Shown in pieces: positions 19,001 through 26,942 of a stretch of DNA of 64,000 nt. The stretch is from Pseudomonas sp. St316 (GTDB lineage Bacteria; Pseudomonadota; Gammaproteobacteria; Pseudomonadales; Pseudomonadaceae): contig NZ_AP021901.1 in the NCBI RefSeq assembly GCF_018325905.1, positions 2,914,001-2,978,000 of the forward strand. Reading direction: 5' to 3'. Below the pieces are notes generated by a model, which saw only the letters and a program-made list of their open reading frames with translations, made no database searches and was not told where the DNA came from. Positions within the stretch are counted from its first letter, which is position 1. Every line of letters starts with the position of its first letter. A program made the position numbers and the translations under genes.

Positions 19001-20136
19001 AGGCGGGCAAGGTCGCCAAGACCTATGAGACCGAGCTGGTGGCCTGGCTCAAGGAACGCTTCGGCTTCAGTGGCGACACCGAGCAGGCCCGTGCCTACTT
19101 CGCGGCACTGCCGGCCGAGCAGCAGCGGGTGTTTGCCCGCGATGTGTACTTCGCCGAACTCAAGGCCGGTGGCCGCGAGTACAACGAAGCCGGTGGCGTG
19201 CGCCAGGGCAGCTACCTGCGTGGGCGGGAGGCTATCGATTTGTTGTTCCCGGCCAAGGATGTGGCGGGCAACCCGATCAGCTACAAGGGCGACATCACGA
19301 TGTTCGGCGGGGCGGGCGTGCACACCGATTTCGGTGGCAATATCCAGATGCTCACTCCGGGTGGCGGGCAGACCTTCGGCATCGAGGGCAATGCGCCGCC
19401 GTCCACCGCCGGGGTGATCACCCAGGGCGAGGGCGATATTCAGTTGTATGCGCAGAACAGCATCCTGCTGGGGCAGAGCCGGATCATGACCACCTTCGGT
19501 GGCTCGATCCTCGGCTGGTCGGCCCAGGGCGATATCAACGCCGGTCGTGGGTCGAAGACCACCGTGGTGTACACGCCGCCCAAGCGCCTGTACGACACCT
19601 GGGGCAACGTGACCCTGTCGCCGTCGGTGCCAAGCACCGGGGCCGGTATTGCCACCCTCAACCCGATCGCCGAAGTGGCGCCGGGGGACATCGACCTGAT
19701 CGCGCCGTTGGGCACTATTGATGCGGGCGAGGCGGGGATCCGGGTGTCGGGCAACGTCAACATCGCGGCGTTGACCGTGGTGAATGCGGCCAACATCCAG
19801 ACCCAGGGCAAATCCTCCGGCGTGCCGCTGGCGGCCTCGGTCAACACCGGGGCCATCACCTCGGCCAGTTCGGCGGCGTCGTCGGCGACGCAGGCGGCTG
19901 AGGACGTGGCCCGTCAGCAACAGAACGCGGCGCGGCAGAACCAGGCGTCGGTGTTTACCGTGCAGGTGGTGAGTTTTGGCAACGAGCAACTGGCACCTTC
20001 ACGCGATGGCGCCAGCCGCGAAGCCCCCCGCGCCTACGACCCCGCCAGCCCGGTTCAAGTCCTGGGCGCAGGGCCTTTGGATGAACAGAGCCGCCAGCGG
20101 TTGACCGAGGAAGAGCGGGGGCGGTTGAGTTTGTAA
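16099..20136 (+). CDS. Giant filamentous-haemagglutinin-family exoprotein, C-terminal part with DUF3739-type end
   Basis: This 1345-aa frame is the continuation of the exoprotein that begins at 7722; homologous reading actually resumes right after the second G run (about 16026), so the ATG at 16099 is probably not a real start. The first 130 residues contain a short repeat of the form (P/A/E)AGT(V/L)L, seen at least five times. The beta-helix then continues with motifs such as GGDLNLRVGG. The last 450 residues match the C-terminal domain of DUF3739 filamentous-haemagglutinin-family proteins, including FGGAGVHTDFGGNIQ and GGGQTFGIEG. The extreme C-terminus is polar and Gln/Ala-rich. It ends 70 bp before a tandem REP array. 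I rate the domain call as good and the functional state (broken or misassembled) as unresolved. Confidence 0.88.
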   Translation: MLLPGIDFAAGDIVVPGTGVTLADDTAFPAGSVLNFDVPLKGATLAAGTRLPVAATLDQPLVLPAGTVLAASVHDASGNLLFAAGTLVASTQTLEAGTVLGAGSLLSSSATLGSLIWPKGVALPSIADASNGLTNVLRLNGALALSVGAKIPSGTDIKLPAGVESVQLRPEVAGSNWAIAPMLAEGSQSWSLRLVAGADTQAADSRVVRPVLAGGDLHLADSHYGTFGVASMVWTEAGSLEWYGDTSMVGQPVDYEAFGYPTLCIDNPLHCEAGGLPEYEPGSQRWSVIRTGAADLELLSAGDLKMDSLYGVYTAGSSASETHANDPYNQRKAQGTAGRVLNDALGENEQFVDGGTNSLYRAWYPDFGGNLTLKVGGNLTGNSLDASATGFGRPNTSDWGYDTANVGNWLWRQGNGNVATGSSTQPTAWWINFGSYTAQDNGKADLMVGFTGFGTLGGGDLNVQVAGDAGVLDQLAGSKLQPGSNSRSQGLVLAVGSTGRVGADGKLQLTGGGDLNLRVGGALNPASEFISGSLNGSVTNLRGHARIDSGAIGRINLIYGNTVADQSPGETRAYDSFQATRGIATGGLTLVPGDATFDLTTLGDLVVQEVTDPGRALAMSVSPFKDGNSNGSGVSWFTLWTANTAVDLWSSGGNLTPMTVGKSTDLAVVYPSILRAVAASGSLYYGAAKTTQNGNFDAGTRPALLLAPGINSELQFLAGDSIYGGDLTVSRSGASSAALATPLRPAFAGLVNGSVVVSNLSADANRVRPSSGIFPLFAFDSTSASGEWALNTDPARFYALKGDLLAVNSGRAMTFTTTNDSRLGQTYYEGAGPVWMMAGRDIVSSGTPLSGGKGGLPDVGNYTSTGNLFIHNNPADISIVSAGRDILYSSFNVAGPGLLEITAGRNILMDDKVSITSLGAVVPGDSRPGASLVLQAGAGLDGADYERFVKAYLDPANQALAGTPLASQAGKVAKTYETELVAWLKERFGFSGDTEQARAYFAALPAEQQRVFARDVYFAELKAGGREYNEAGGVRQGSYLRGREAIDLLFPAKDVAGNPISYKGDITMFGGAGVHTDFGGNIQMLTPGGGQTFGIEGNAPPSTAGVITQGEGDIQLYAQNSILLGQSRIMTTFGGSILGWSAQGDINAGRGSKTTVVYTPPKRLYDTWGNVTLSPSVPSTGAGIATLNPIAEVAPGDIDLIAPLGTIDAGEAGIRVSGNVNIAALTVVNAANIQTQGKSSGVPLAASVNTGAITSASSAASSATQAAEDVARQQQNAARQNQASVFTVQVVSFGNEQLAPSRDGASREAPRAYDPASPVQVLGAGPLDEQSRQRLTEEERGRLSL

Positions 20137-20175
20137 GCGGATTGAGCTTGCAGTGGGGTTGGCTGTGCTGGCGCC

Positions 20176-20199
20176 ATCGCGAGCAAGCTCGCTCCCACA
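20176..20199. repeat. Single REP element
   Basis: ATCGCGAGCAAGC-TCGCTCCCACA, one inverted REP copy just after the exoprotein stop and before the tandem array. Confidence 0.85.
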
Positions 20200-20207
20200 G
20201 GGGGGGT

Positions 20208-20803
20208 GAGGTGTTCATGGGCTTTGTGTCCGGCGCTGAATCATTGTGGGCGCTGGGAATGTTCGTGGGCGCGGATGGTTAAAAGCTTTTTGTGGCGAGG
20301 GAGCATGCCGTTCCCGGAATCCAGTGTGGGAGCAGGCTTGCTCCCACACTGGATTTGAGGTGTTCATGGGCTTTGTGTCCGGCGCTGAATCATTGTGGGC
20401 GCTGGGAGTGTTCGTGGGCGCGGATGGTTAAAGGCTTTTTGTGGCGAGGTAGCATGCCGTTCCCGGAACCCAGTGTGGGAGCAGGCTTGCTCCCACAGGG
20501 GATTTGAGGTGTTCATGGGCTTTGTGTCCGGCGCTGAATCATTGTGGGCGTTGGGAGTGTTCATGGGCGCGGATGGCTAGAGGCTTTTTGTGGCGAGGGA
20601 GCACGCCGTTCCCGGAACCCAGTGTGGGAGCAGGCTTGCTCCCACACTGGATTTGAGGTGTTCATGGGCTTTGTGTCCGGCGCTGAATCGTTGTGGGCGC
20701 TGGGAATGTTCGTGGGCGCGGATGGTTAAAAGCTTTTTGTGGCGAGGGAGCATGCGGTTACCGGAACCCAGTGTGGGAGCGAGCTTGCTCGCGATGGCGT
20801 CGG
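20208..20803. repeat. 149-bp tandem array, four units, each holding a REP palindrome
   Basis: The unit starting GAGGTGTTCATGGGC recurs at 20208, 20357, 20506 and 20655, an exact 149-bp period. Each unit contains a GTGGCGAGG (third copy) or GTGGCGAGGGAGCA half-element and a TGTGGGAGCAGGC-TTGCTCCCACA palindrome. Units differ by a few substitutions, and the last unit ends in the TTGCTCGCGAT form. No gene is supported in this stretch. Confidence 0.95.
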
Positions 20804-20812
20804 GGAGGTGGG

Positions 20813-23386
20813 TTACAGCCACCGCGGCGTGGTGAAAAACGAGGCCATTTCCGAGCGGGCCAGGGCCGCGCCGAAGTAGGGGCCTTGGACATGGTCGCAG
20901 GCCACGTTGCGCAGTTGGCTGAACTGTCGCGCGTTTTCGATGCCTTCTGCGGTGACCATCAGCCCTACGCTGCGGCTCAACCTGATCATCGCCAAGACAC
21001 CTTCCTTGTCGTCCTCCAGGCCCAGCTGCGACAGGATGTTGCGATCGAAGCGGATGCCATCGAACGGCTGGTCCAGTACTTCGCGCAGGGAGGCGATGCT
21101 GGTGCCGAATTTGTCGATGTTGATCCGCACGCCGAGGTTCTTGAGCGCATGGAGGGTGTTGGCGACGGTCTTGTGGTCGGCCAGAAGGACCCCTTCGGCC
21201 ACTTCCAGGGTCAGCCGGTGGGGCTCAAGGCCGCTTGTTTCGAGGGCCTCTTGCACCTGGTTGAGCAGGAAGCTGCTGTTGAACCACCGGGGTGAAACCG
21301 CGATGGAGACACTGATGGCGCTCGGCCAGGTGGTGGCCTCTTCACAGACGTTGATCAACATCCAGGTGCCCAGTTCTTCAAGCTGGCCCGAGGTTTCGGC
21401 CACCGGTATGAAGTCGGCCCCGCCCAGCTCACCTTTTTCGGGGTGGTGCCAGAAGGTCTGGGCTTCGAAACCGTGCAGTTGTTCAGCGCTCACATCGAAG
21501 CGGGGCAGGTAACGCAGTTCCAACTGATCCCGCTGCATGGCGTCGCGCAGCTGCTGTTCGTATTGCCGCCGGTCGCGGGCCAGGTTGCCCATGGCTTCCA
21601 CATACACCCGCCAGGTATTGCGGCCCGCTGCCTTGGCCGCATACAGGGCGATATCGGCGTGGCGCAACAGTTCATCGGCACGCTCGTCACCGGGTTGCGA
21701 CCAGGCAACGCCGATGCTCACCCCCAGGTACAGCGTATTGCCGTCCAGGTGCATGGGCCGTTGCATGCAATCGATCAGTCGTTCACAGAGTTGATCGAGA
21801 TCGTCGGCATCGCCCGGATCGGGCATGACGATGACAAACTCATCACCGCCCAGCCGCGCCACCAGATCGGTGCCGCGCACGTTCTGCTGGAGAATATGCG
21901 CCACTTCCTTGAGCACTTTGTCGCCCACGGCATGGCCCAGGGAGTCGTTGACCGGCTTGAATCGGTCCATGTCCAGGTTCAACAGCGCCAGGGACGGGCG
22001 GTCAGGTCGGTCCAGGTGTTCGCGCAGGCAATCGAACAGGCGATTGCGGTTGGCCAGCCCGGTCAGTGGATCATGCAGGGAAAGGTGCTTGATCTGGGCC
22101 AGTGCCCGCAATTCGTCGGTGATATCGGTGGCCGTACCGCGAAAACCCAGGGTGCCGGCTTCGATGGCCCGCACCGAGAGTTTGCAGGTGCGGATGCGCT
22201 GGTTGCGCGCAGTGTACTCGCACAGCAGTGGTGCCGAAGAGACGCTGTTGGCACCACCGAGCAGCCATTGGGCAATCGAGATCGAGCCGCCATGGGGGTG
22301 AAGCAGCCGGTGCAGAGGTTTGCCCAGCCATTCCGTGGGACTGAAACCGGTCACTTGTTCGAAGCGCTCCGACAGATAGGTCAGGGTCCCGGTCGAATCG
22401 ACCTCCCACAACCAGTCGGATGAGACTTCGGCAATGTCGCGGAAACGTTCTTCACTGCGTTCCAGCGCCTTGCGGTGGTCCAGCAGGCTGGCGTACTGGC
22501 GTTCCTGGGCGCGGAGCATGGCCAAGGCATGGCGCAGAACCGCCAGCGCCAGGATCCCCAGCACTAGTAGCGCCACGGCCAGCAACGGCAGGAGGAATTT
22601 GCGCAGATCCTGGCCCGGGGTTTGCGGCCGCCAGGCCAAGGCTTCCAGGGTCAGGTTGTCGAGCAGCAGCTGAGCGGTATCGCCCGAGCCCGGCGTCCTG
22701 GCGATATGGGCATCGGGCAAGGCGAAGTCCCGCGCCAGGTTTTCCAGGGCTGCGGGATCAAGGACCTTGACGAAAAGCATCAGGCTGGGCGGGCCGGGGA
22801 TTTCGGGCACGCTGCTATCCGTGCCGACGGTGATGGCGGACGCGGCGACAAACGCCGGGGCGTCCTCGTGATGGAGCATCTCGACGACCACTTCGTCGTG
22901 ATTTTGCGCAGCGGCGGCTTTTTTCAACAGCGCTCGCAAGTCGCCGGTCAGCCAGGTGTCGGCATCGACCTCGCTCATCTGGCCATCGATCACCGAATAA
23001 ACCGTCTTGCCGGTTGGGGAAATGACAAACACGGCCTGGTAGCCATAGAGCGAATACACGCTGCTGCCGACGTTTTCCTGGTCATAGGCCCATTCCTTGT
23101 CCACGCTGATATGCAGATGTCGGTAGGCGTCGCTCCACTTGGAGTAGTCGCTCAGGTCCCGTCCGATACCCTTGCGAAGCCCCTCGATGGCCCGCTGGGC
23201 GAAAAACAGGCTCTGTTCACGGGCGCGCCGATCCTGGGCAGCGGTGATGTTGAGCAGCACGGCGATCGCCAGTGCAGACATGACAAACAGCAGCAGCATG
23301 ATGGCCGGGAAGGTGCGACGGGTGAAGCTTCGGGTTGGCGAGCCCGGAGAAAGGACAGTCGAGTCATTGTCAGCATCTTCATTCAT
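20813..23386 (-). CDS. CHASE4-PAS-GGDEF-EAL membrane protein, probable diguanylate cyclase with degenerate EAL
   Basis: This 857-aa inner-membrane signalling protein has a first TM at about 27-48, a periplasmic CHASE4-like sensor (about 55-255), a second TM (about 264-285), a PAS domain (about 312-425), GGDEF (about 435-600) and EAL (about 605-850). GGDEF is intact at 513-517, with an RxxD product-inhibition site (RGTD, 504-507) five residues before it, so c-di-GMP synthesis with feedback control is expected. The EAL domain looks inactive: EAL reads EAQ at 641-643, the conserved N of the NxS strand is replaced (VSIAVSPRW), DDFG reads DKFG and the YQP segment reads YLP. It is monocistronic and converges on the tandem array. 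No clear ribosome binding site precedes the ATG. Confidence 0.93.
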   Translation of the reverse strand: MNEDADNDSTVLSPGSPTRSFTRRTFPAIMLLLFVMSALAIAVLLNITAAQDRRAREQSLFFAQRAIEGLRKGIGRDLSDYSKWSDAYRHLHISVDKEWAYDQENVGSSVYSLYGYQAVFVISPTGKTVYSVIDGQMSEVDADTWLTGDLRALLKKAAAAQNHDEVVVEMLHHEDAPAFVAASAITVGTDSSVPEIPGPPSLMLFVKVLDPAALENLARDFALPDAHIARTPGSGDTAQLLLDNLTLEALAWRPQTPGQDLRKFLLPLLAVALLVLGILALAVLRHALAMLRAQERQYASLLDHRKALERSEERFRDIAEVSSDWLWEVDSTGTLTYLSERFEQVTGFSPTEWLGKPLHRLLHPHGGSISIAQWLLGGANSVSSAPLLCEYTARNQRIRTCKLSVRAIEAGTLGFRGTATDITDELRALAQIKHLSLHDPLTGLANRNRLFDCLREHLDRPDRPSLALLNLDMDRFKPVNDSLGHAVGDKVLKEVAHILQQNVRGTDLVARLGGDEFVIVMPDPGDADDLDQLCERLIDCMQRPMHLDGNTLYLGVSIGVAWSQPGDERADELLRHADIALYAAKAAGRNTWRVYVEAMGNLARDRRQYEQQLRDAMQRDQLELRYLPRFDVSAEQLHGFEAQTFWHHPEKGELGGADFIPVAETSGQLEELGTWMLINVCEEATTWPSAISVSIAVSPRWFNSSFLLNQVQEALETSGLEPHRLTLEVAEGVLLADHKTVANTLHALKNLGVRINIDKFGTSIASLREVLDQPFDGIRFDRNILSQLGLEDDKEGVLAMIRLSRSVGLMVTAEGIENARQFSQLRNVACDHVQGPYFGAALARSEMASFFTTPRWL

Positions 23387-23514
23387 AGAAATAAGTCATC
23401 AGCCAAAAAGCGATTTCACCCGCACCTATCTTGTATCGGCAGTCGCGCTGATTTACTTAGTCGTGTTAACGATGGGGCTGACGGGCCGGGTCATCGCCGT
23501 CATGTACGGGTCTT

Positions 23515-23825
23515 GAAGTGTGATGCCCACGCGAGGGCGACGTCCCGACGGCGCAGGTGACTGACCCCGGCTACGTCCTTGAACAGGCTGACCAGGTCCA
23601 ATTCCTGCTGGTAGTGCCCGCCCAGCGCGGCGCGTGCCTGTTGGCCGCTGATGGCGAGCACTGGCATGTGGTCCATCCGCGCGTCGTAGACGTCGGTCAC
23701 CAGTGGGATGCGCCGGGTCCGGAGGTGGCGATGCAGACCCCCAGCTCGCCGGTGAACGTGGCGTGGGCACAGGCCATGAACGCGGCCATTTCCTCGTGGC
23801 GAGCCTGGATGAGCGGATTTCCCCC
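23515..23825 (-). pseudogene. Remnant of a thiamine-pyrophosphate enzyme (pyruvate oxidase/acetolactate synthase type)
   Basis: Two overlapping minus-strand frames together spell the N-terminal TPP-binding region of a pyruvate-oxidase-like enzyme. One frame carries [20 protein letters not shown] and the following ATSGPGA. The sequence then shifts frame near 23700 and continues as YDARMDHMPVLAISGQQ and HYQQELDLVSLFKDVAG. Both ends are missing, so this is about 100 residues of a normally 550-600-aa protein. The fragment abuts the promoter region of the EF-hand precursor gene. It is a decayed leftover and not a functional gene. Confidence 0.75.
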
Positions 23826-23832
23826 CGGGCGG

Positions 23833-23874
23833 GCGTGTATCGCAGTGTGTACCACGCAGGTCCAGATACATCTG
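23833..23874 (+). promoter_or_regulatory. Copy of the two-component-linked promoter motif upstream of the precursor gene
   Basis: The element GTGTAT-C-GCAGTGTGTA followed 18 bases later by GATACA has the same arrangement as the elements at 26841-26883 and 29056-29098. A second GGATACACA lies at 23907-23915. The EF-hand precursor gene starts at 24003. Confidence 0.5.
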
Positions 23875-24002
23875 CTTGACGAAGGCCCGGGCCAGCGACA
23901 CAGGCCGGATACACACCGGCGATTAACTACGCCAGCCAGCCGGCACCGAGCCTCGGTGCGGGTGACTGGCACATTTATCGTCAATCGTCAGAGGAATACC
24001 CC

Positions 24003-24389
24003 ATGCTCAACTTCTCCCGCCATTCATCCCTTGCACTCGGCCTGGCCCTGGTCGGCGGCCTGGGTCTTTCCACGGCGGCTTCGGCCTTGACCATGCACGA
24101 CCTGGCCCAGGGCTACACCCTGGCGGCCGCCGATACCGTGAAGAAACCCGCCGAAGGCAAGTGTGGCGAAGACAAGTTCGCCAAGACCGATACCAACCAC
24201 GATGGCCGGGTCTCACGCGATGAGTTCATCGCCGCAGCGCCGCAGCGCGCCGCTGAGTTCGACAAGATCGACGCCGACCACGACGGCGGTATCTCATTGC
24301 CGGAAGCCAAGCAATACCTGTCGGCCCAGGCGAAAACCGCAGAGGGCAAATGTGGCGAAGGCAAGTGTGGGGCGGCTATCGAGTCCTGA
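24003..24389 (+). CDS. Secreted EF-hand protein with three EGKCG motifs, probable bufferin/HvfA-like RiPP precursor
   Basis: This 128-aa protein has a Sec signal peptide (hydrophobic core about residues 10-24, cleavage after SASA or nearby). Its only cysteines are C54, C117 and C122, each inside EGKCG (51-55, 114-118, 119-123). Between the first motif and the last two lie two EF-hand loops, 63-74 (DTNHDGRVSRDE) and 90-101 (DADHDGGISLPE). EGKCG is the motif modified by DUF692/MNIO enzymes with their DUF2063 partners in Haemophilus HvfA and in bufferins, which bind copper. The next two genes are exactly such enzymes, so the cysteines here are predicted to be modified. GAGGAA precedes the ATG at a good distance. 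The EF-hand insert, suggesting calcium binding, is the unusual part. Plain EF-hand protein is the alternative. Confidence 0.85.
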   Translation: MLNFSRHSSLALGLALVGGLGLSTAASALTMHDLAQGYTLAAADTVKKPAEGKCGEDKFAKTDTNHDGRVSRDEFIAAAPQRAAEFDKIDADHDGGISLPEAKQYLSAQAKTAEGKCGEGKCGAAIES

Positions 24390-24496
24390 TCTTCATCCTT
24401 GGGGGGCGATTGCGCGTAATGGGACCAACGTCTGCCGTGGCGATCGATTGGTGCCATTAGCTGCGCCCCTTCATCTCTTGATTCCAGAGATATGTC

Positions 24497-25363
24497 ATGT
24501 CTATAGAACTCAGCCTGGAGTGGCCCACCACGCAACCCTCGGCAGGCCTTGGCCTGCGCCGGGCCTTGCTCGGTGAACTGCGCCAGGCGCCGGCCGGGGA
24601 TTTCGACTTTCTCGAAGTGGCCCCGGAAAACTGGATCGGAATCGGCGGCGCCCATGGCGCCGCCTTGCATTGGCTGGCCGAGCGCTATCCGCTGTCGTGC
24701 CATGGCCTGTCGTTGTCCCTGGGTGGGCCGGCGCCGCTGGACCTGGCGTTTCTCGGCCAGGTGCGTGCTTTTCTCGAACGTTTCAACGTGCCGTTGTACA
24801 GCGAGCACTTGAGCTACTGTGGCGATGAAGGGCATTTGTACGACCTCTTGCCGCTGCCCTTTACCGAGGAAGCGGTGCATCACGTGGCGGCGCGGATTCG
24901 TCAGGCCCAGGATGTGCTGGGGCGGCGCCTGGCGGTGGAAAACGTCTCCTATTACGCCGCCCCCCAACAAGACATGAGCGAGCTGGAATTCACCCGGGCG
25001 GTGTTGCGCGAAGCCGACTGCGACCTGTTGCTGGACGTCAACAATGTCTACGTCAACTCGATCAATCACGGCTTCGATCCCCAGGCATTCCTGGCGGGCC
25101 TTGAGCTGGGGCGGGTGGTGGCGATGCATGTGGCCGGGCATTACGACGAATCCGACACGCTGAAAATCGACAGCCATGGCGCGCCGGTCAAGCCGGTGGT
25201 CTGGGCGCTGCTGGAGCAGGCCTACGCCCGTTTCGGCGCGCAGCCGACCTTGCTCGAACGGGACTTCAACTTCCCGCCCTATGCCGAGCTGGTGGTCGAA
25301 TTGCAGACCATTCGCCAGTTGCAACACCAAGCCGTTACCCGGCAGGCGGTGTCCCATGGCTGA
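24497..25363 (+). CDS. bufB: DUF692/MNIO family multinuclear iron enzyme (BufB/HvfB-like)
   Basis: A 288-aa TIM-barrel protein of the DUF692 family. MNIO enzymes use two or three iron ions to modify cysteines of ribosomal peptides, for example to thiooxazole or oxazolone/thioamide groups. Recognisable segments carrying likely metal ligands are [50 protein letters not shown] and MHVAGH. It lies 107 bp downstream of the EGKCG precursor and overlaps the DUF2063 gene by eight bases (ATGGCTGA), so the two are coupled. The expected substrate is the upstream precursor in its cytoplasmic, pre-export form. Length is normal for the family, and no residue looks lost. Confidence 0.93.
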   Translation: MSIELSLEWPTTQPSAGLGLRRALLGELRQAPAGDFDFLEVAPENWIGIGGAHGAALHWLAERYPLSCHGLSLSLGGPAPLDLAFLGQVRAFLERFNVPLYSEHLSYCGDEGHLYDLLPLPFTEEAVHHVAARIRQAQDVLGRRLAVENVSYYAAPQQDMSELEFTRAVLREADCDLLLDVNNVYVNSINHGFDPQAFLAGLELGRVVAMHVAGHYDESDTLKIDSHGAPVKPVVWALLEQAYARFGAQPTLLERDFNFPPYAELVVELQTIRQLQHQAVTRQAVSHG

Positions 25364-26117
25364 TCCCCGGCAGACGCTGCATCAGCAGCAACAGGCGCTG
25401 ACCCGTTACCTGCGCGACCCTGAGCACTGCCCGGTTCCGGCCGGCATGGATGCGGTGCGGGCGCAGGTGTACCGCGACCTGATCTTCGAGAACATGCGCT
25501 CGCTGCTCAGCGGCACCTTCCCGGTGCTGGTGAGTGTGCTGGGGCAGGGCCACTGGCGTGCCTGCGTGCGCCGTTTCCTGCGCGAACATCGCTGTGCCAC
25601 CCCCAGGTTCGGTGAAATCGCCGAGGAGTTCGTCGGATACCTCGCGACCCACGCGTCGCCGGACTGGCCACCGTTTGCGGCAGAGCTGGCGCATTACGAG
25701 TGGGTCGAAATGGCACTGCAGCAATCCCAGGCCGAGCCGTTGCCGACTTGTGACGAGGCCTCCTTGCTCGACTCACCGCTGTGTGTTTCGCCCCTGGCGT
25801 GGCCGCTGGCGTACCAATGGCCGGTGCATCGCCTGGCGCCGAGCCACCAGCCCTCGACGCCGCCGGCACAGCCGACGTTGTTGCTGGTGCGGCGAACGCC
25901 GGGGTTCGATGTGCGTTTTTCCGAACTCAGCCCGTTGGCGTGGCGGCTTTTGCAGCGCATCGAAGCGTATCCCAAGTTGACGGGGCGAGGACAGTTGCTG
26001 GCGTTGGCGCGGGAGGCGGGGGTGGCATCATTCGAGTTCATGGACAGCGCCGTGGCGCTGTTACGGCGGATGCAGGAAGAAGGGGTTGTTGGCGTACAGC
26101 AACACCTCGACAATTAA
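25356..26117 (+). CDS. bufC: DUF2063 (putative DNA-binding-domain annotated) partner protein, BufC/HvfC-like
   Basis: A 253-aa protein. The N-terminal half (about residues 8-110) has the DUF2063 pattern, including [26 protein letters not shown] and RRFLREH. Despite its database name, in MNIO gene clusters this family supplies the substrate-recognition partner that delivers the precursor peptide to the MNIO enzyme. The C-terminal half ends in a winged-helix-like segment ([24 protein letters not shown]). The ATG at 25356 is chosen over upstream in-frame starts because it lies at the end of the MNIO gene with an eight-base overlap. It is the last gene of this short operon and is followed by a REP pair. 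Confidence 0.9.
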   Translation: MADPRQTLHQQQQALTRYLRDPEHCPVPAGMDAVRAQVYRDLIFENMRSLLSGTFPVLVSVLGQGHWRACVRRFLREHRCATPRFGEIAEEFVGYLATHASPDWPPFAAELAHYEWVEMALQQSQAEPLPTCDEASLLDSPLCVSPLAWPLAYQWPVHRLAPSHQPSTPPAQPTLLLVRRTPGFDVRFSELSPLAWRLLQRIEAYPKLTGRGQLLALAREAGVASFEFMDSAVALLRRMQEEGVVGVQQHLDN

Positions 26118-26128
26118 CTCGAAACCAG

Positions 26129-26218
26129 TGTGGGAGCGAGCTTGCTCGCGATGACGGTGCATCAGTCACTGTTGAGGTCGACTGATCCGCTGCCATCGCG
26201 AGCAAGCTCACTCCCACA
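26129..26218. repeat. REP inverted pair
   Basis: TGTGGGAGCGAGC-TTGCTCGCGAT at 26129-26152 faces an inverted copy ending at 26218. It separates the convergent DUF2063 and DoxX genes. Confidence 0.9.
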
Positions 26219-26229
26219 AGGGATTTTTG

Positions 26230-26736
26230 TCAGGCCTTGTTTCGCTGGTGCACACCGGTCTTGAGCAGGGCATCCACACTCAACTTCCCAGCCCCTTGCA
26301 GCAGCAATGGCAGCAACGCCACCAGGTAGATCACCGGCAGCTTGAAGTTGCCATGGCCTTTATTGGTAATCCCATAGCCTTGGGCCAACTCGCTCAAGCT
26401 TGACCAATCCGCTGGCCAGTGCACGGCGGCGGTCGCCACCACGGTGACGACGAGCAGCACCAGCGCCGACAGGCGCGTACCCAAGCCGATCAACAGGGCG
26501 ATGGCGCCGATCAGCTCGGCCCACATCGCCAGTTCCCAGTTCCACTGGGCCGGCACATGATTGAAGGGGAACGGGAAGGCGGATTGGATTTCGGCGAACC
26601 AATTCTGGCCATTCCATTTCTCCAGGCCGGATTCGAAGAACTCCCAGGCCAGGAACAGGCGCAGGCCCAGCGGCGCCAGCCACGCGCCAATATTATCGAG
26701 AGGGAGGTGCAGTGTGTTCAGCGTTTTTGAATACAT
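26230..26736 (-). CDS. DoxX family membrane protein (HvfX-like)
   Basis: This 168-aa protein has four predicted membrane helices (about residues 20-35, 70-90, 95-112, 138-155), matching the DoxX fold. Genes of this family commonly sit beside DUF692/DUF2063 pairs. Here it converges on the operon and is transcribed separately. Its exact biochemical role in these clusters is not settled; membrane redox or transport support for the modified peptide is a guess. The promoter region (26841-26883) carries the same motif as the precursor and two-component promoters, which ties it to the system. Start chosen at the ATG preceded by a GGAG-containing stretch. Confidence 0.9.
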   Translation of the reverse strand: MYSKTLNTLHLPLDNIGAWLAPLGLRLFLAWEFFESGLEKWNGQNWFAEIQSAFPFPFNHVPAQWNWELAMWAELIGAIALLIGLGTRLSALVLLVVTVVATAAVHWPADWSSLSELAQGYGITNKGHGNFKLPVIYLVALLPLLLQGAGKLSVDALLKTGVHQRNKA

Positions 26737-26840
26737 GATCGGAGGACTCCATGGGCCCGGTCATGACAGTCGCCGGGATACGCAGGAGTCTTTCAAGCCG
26801 ATGTAAGCGGGGTGTGTCCCCTAACGCAGCACTGTGCAAG

Positions 26841-26883
26841 TTTGTGTATGCCGGTGAACCGCAGACACACTGACATACAAACC
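26841..26883 (-). promoter_or_regulatory. Shared promoter motif upstream of the DoxX gene
   Basis: On the minus strand GGTTTGTAT-GT-CAGTGTGTCTG is followed by CATACACA. It matches the element at 29056-29098 in 19 of the first 22 bases and lies about 105 bp before the DoxX start. The HK stop is on the other side at 26943. Confidence 0.6.
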
Positions 26884-26909
26884 CGCCTACCAACCTCGTG
26901 CCAAGCCCC

Positions 26910-26933
26910 TGTGGGAGCGAGCCTGCTCGCGAT
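26910..26933. repeat. Single REP element
   Basis: TGTGGGAGCGAGC-CTGCTCGCGAT lies just after the sensor kinase stop on the minus strand. Confidence 0.85.
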
Positions 26934-26942
26934 AGCGGTGTA

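Noticed and set aside
20208..20803. Possible CRISPR array because of regular spacing
   Set aside because: The whole 149-bp unit repeats with no variable spacers and there are no cas genes; the same holds for the 135-bp array at 40.4-42.2 kb.
20246..20835. Series of near-identical 61-81-codon frames in the tandem array
   Set aside because: They are produced by the 149-bp repeat itself, run through REP palindromes and have no ribosome binding sites.
25176..25355. Longer N-terminal start for the DUF2063 protein
   Set aside because: The extra 60 codons lie inside the MNIO gene and have no family similarity; the overlapping ATG at 25356 is the standard arrangement.
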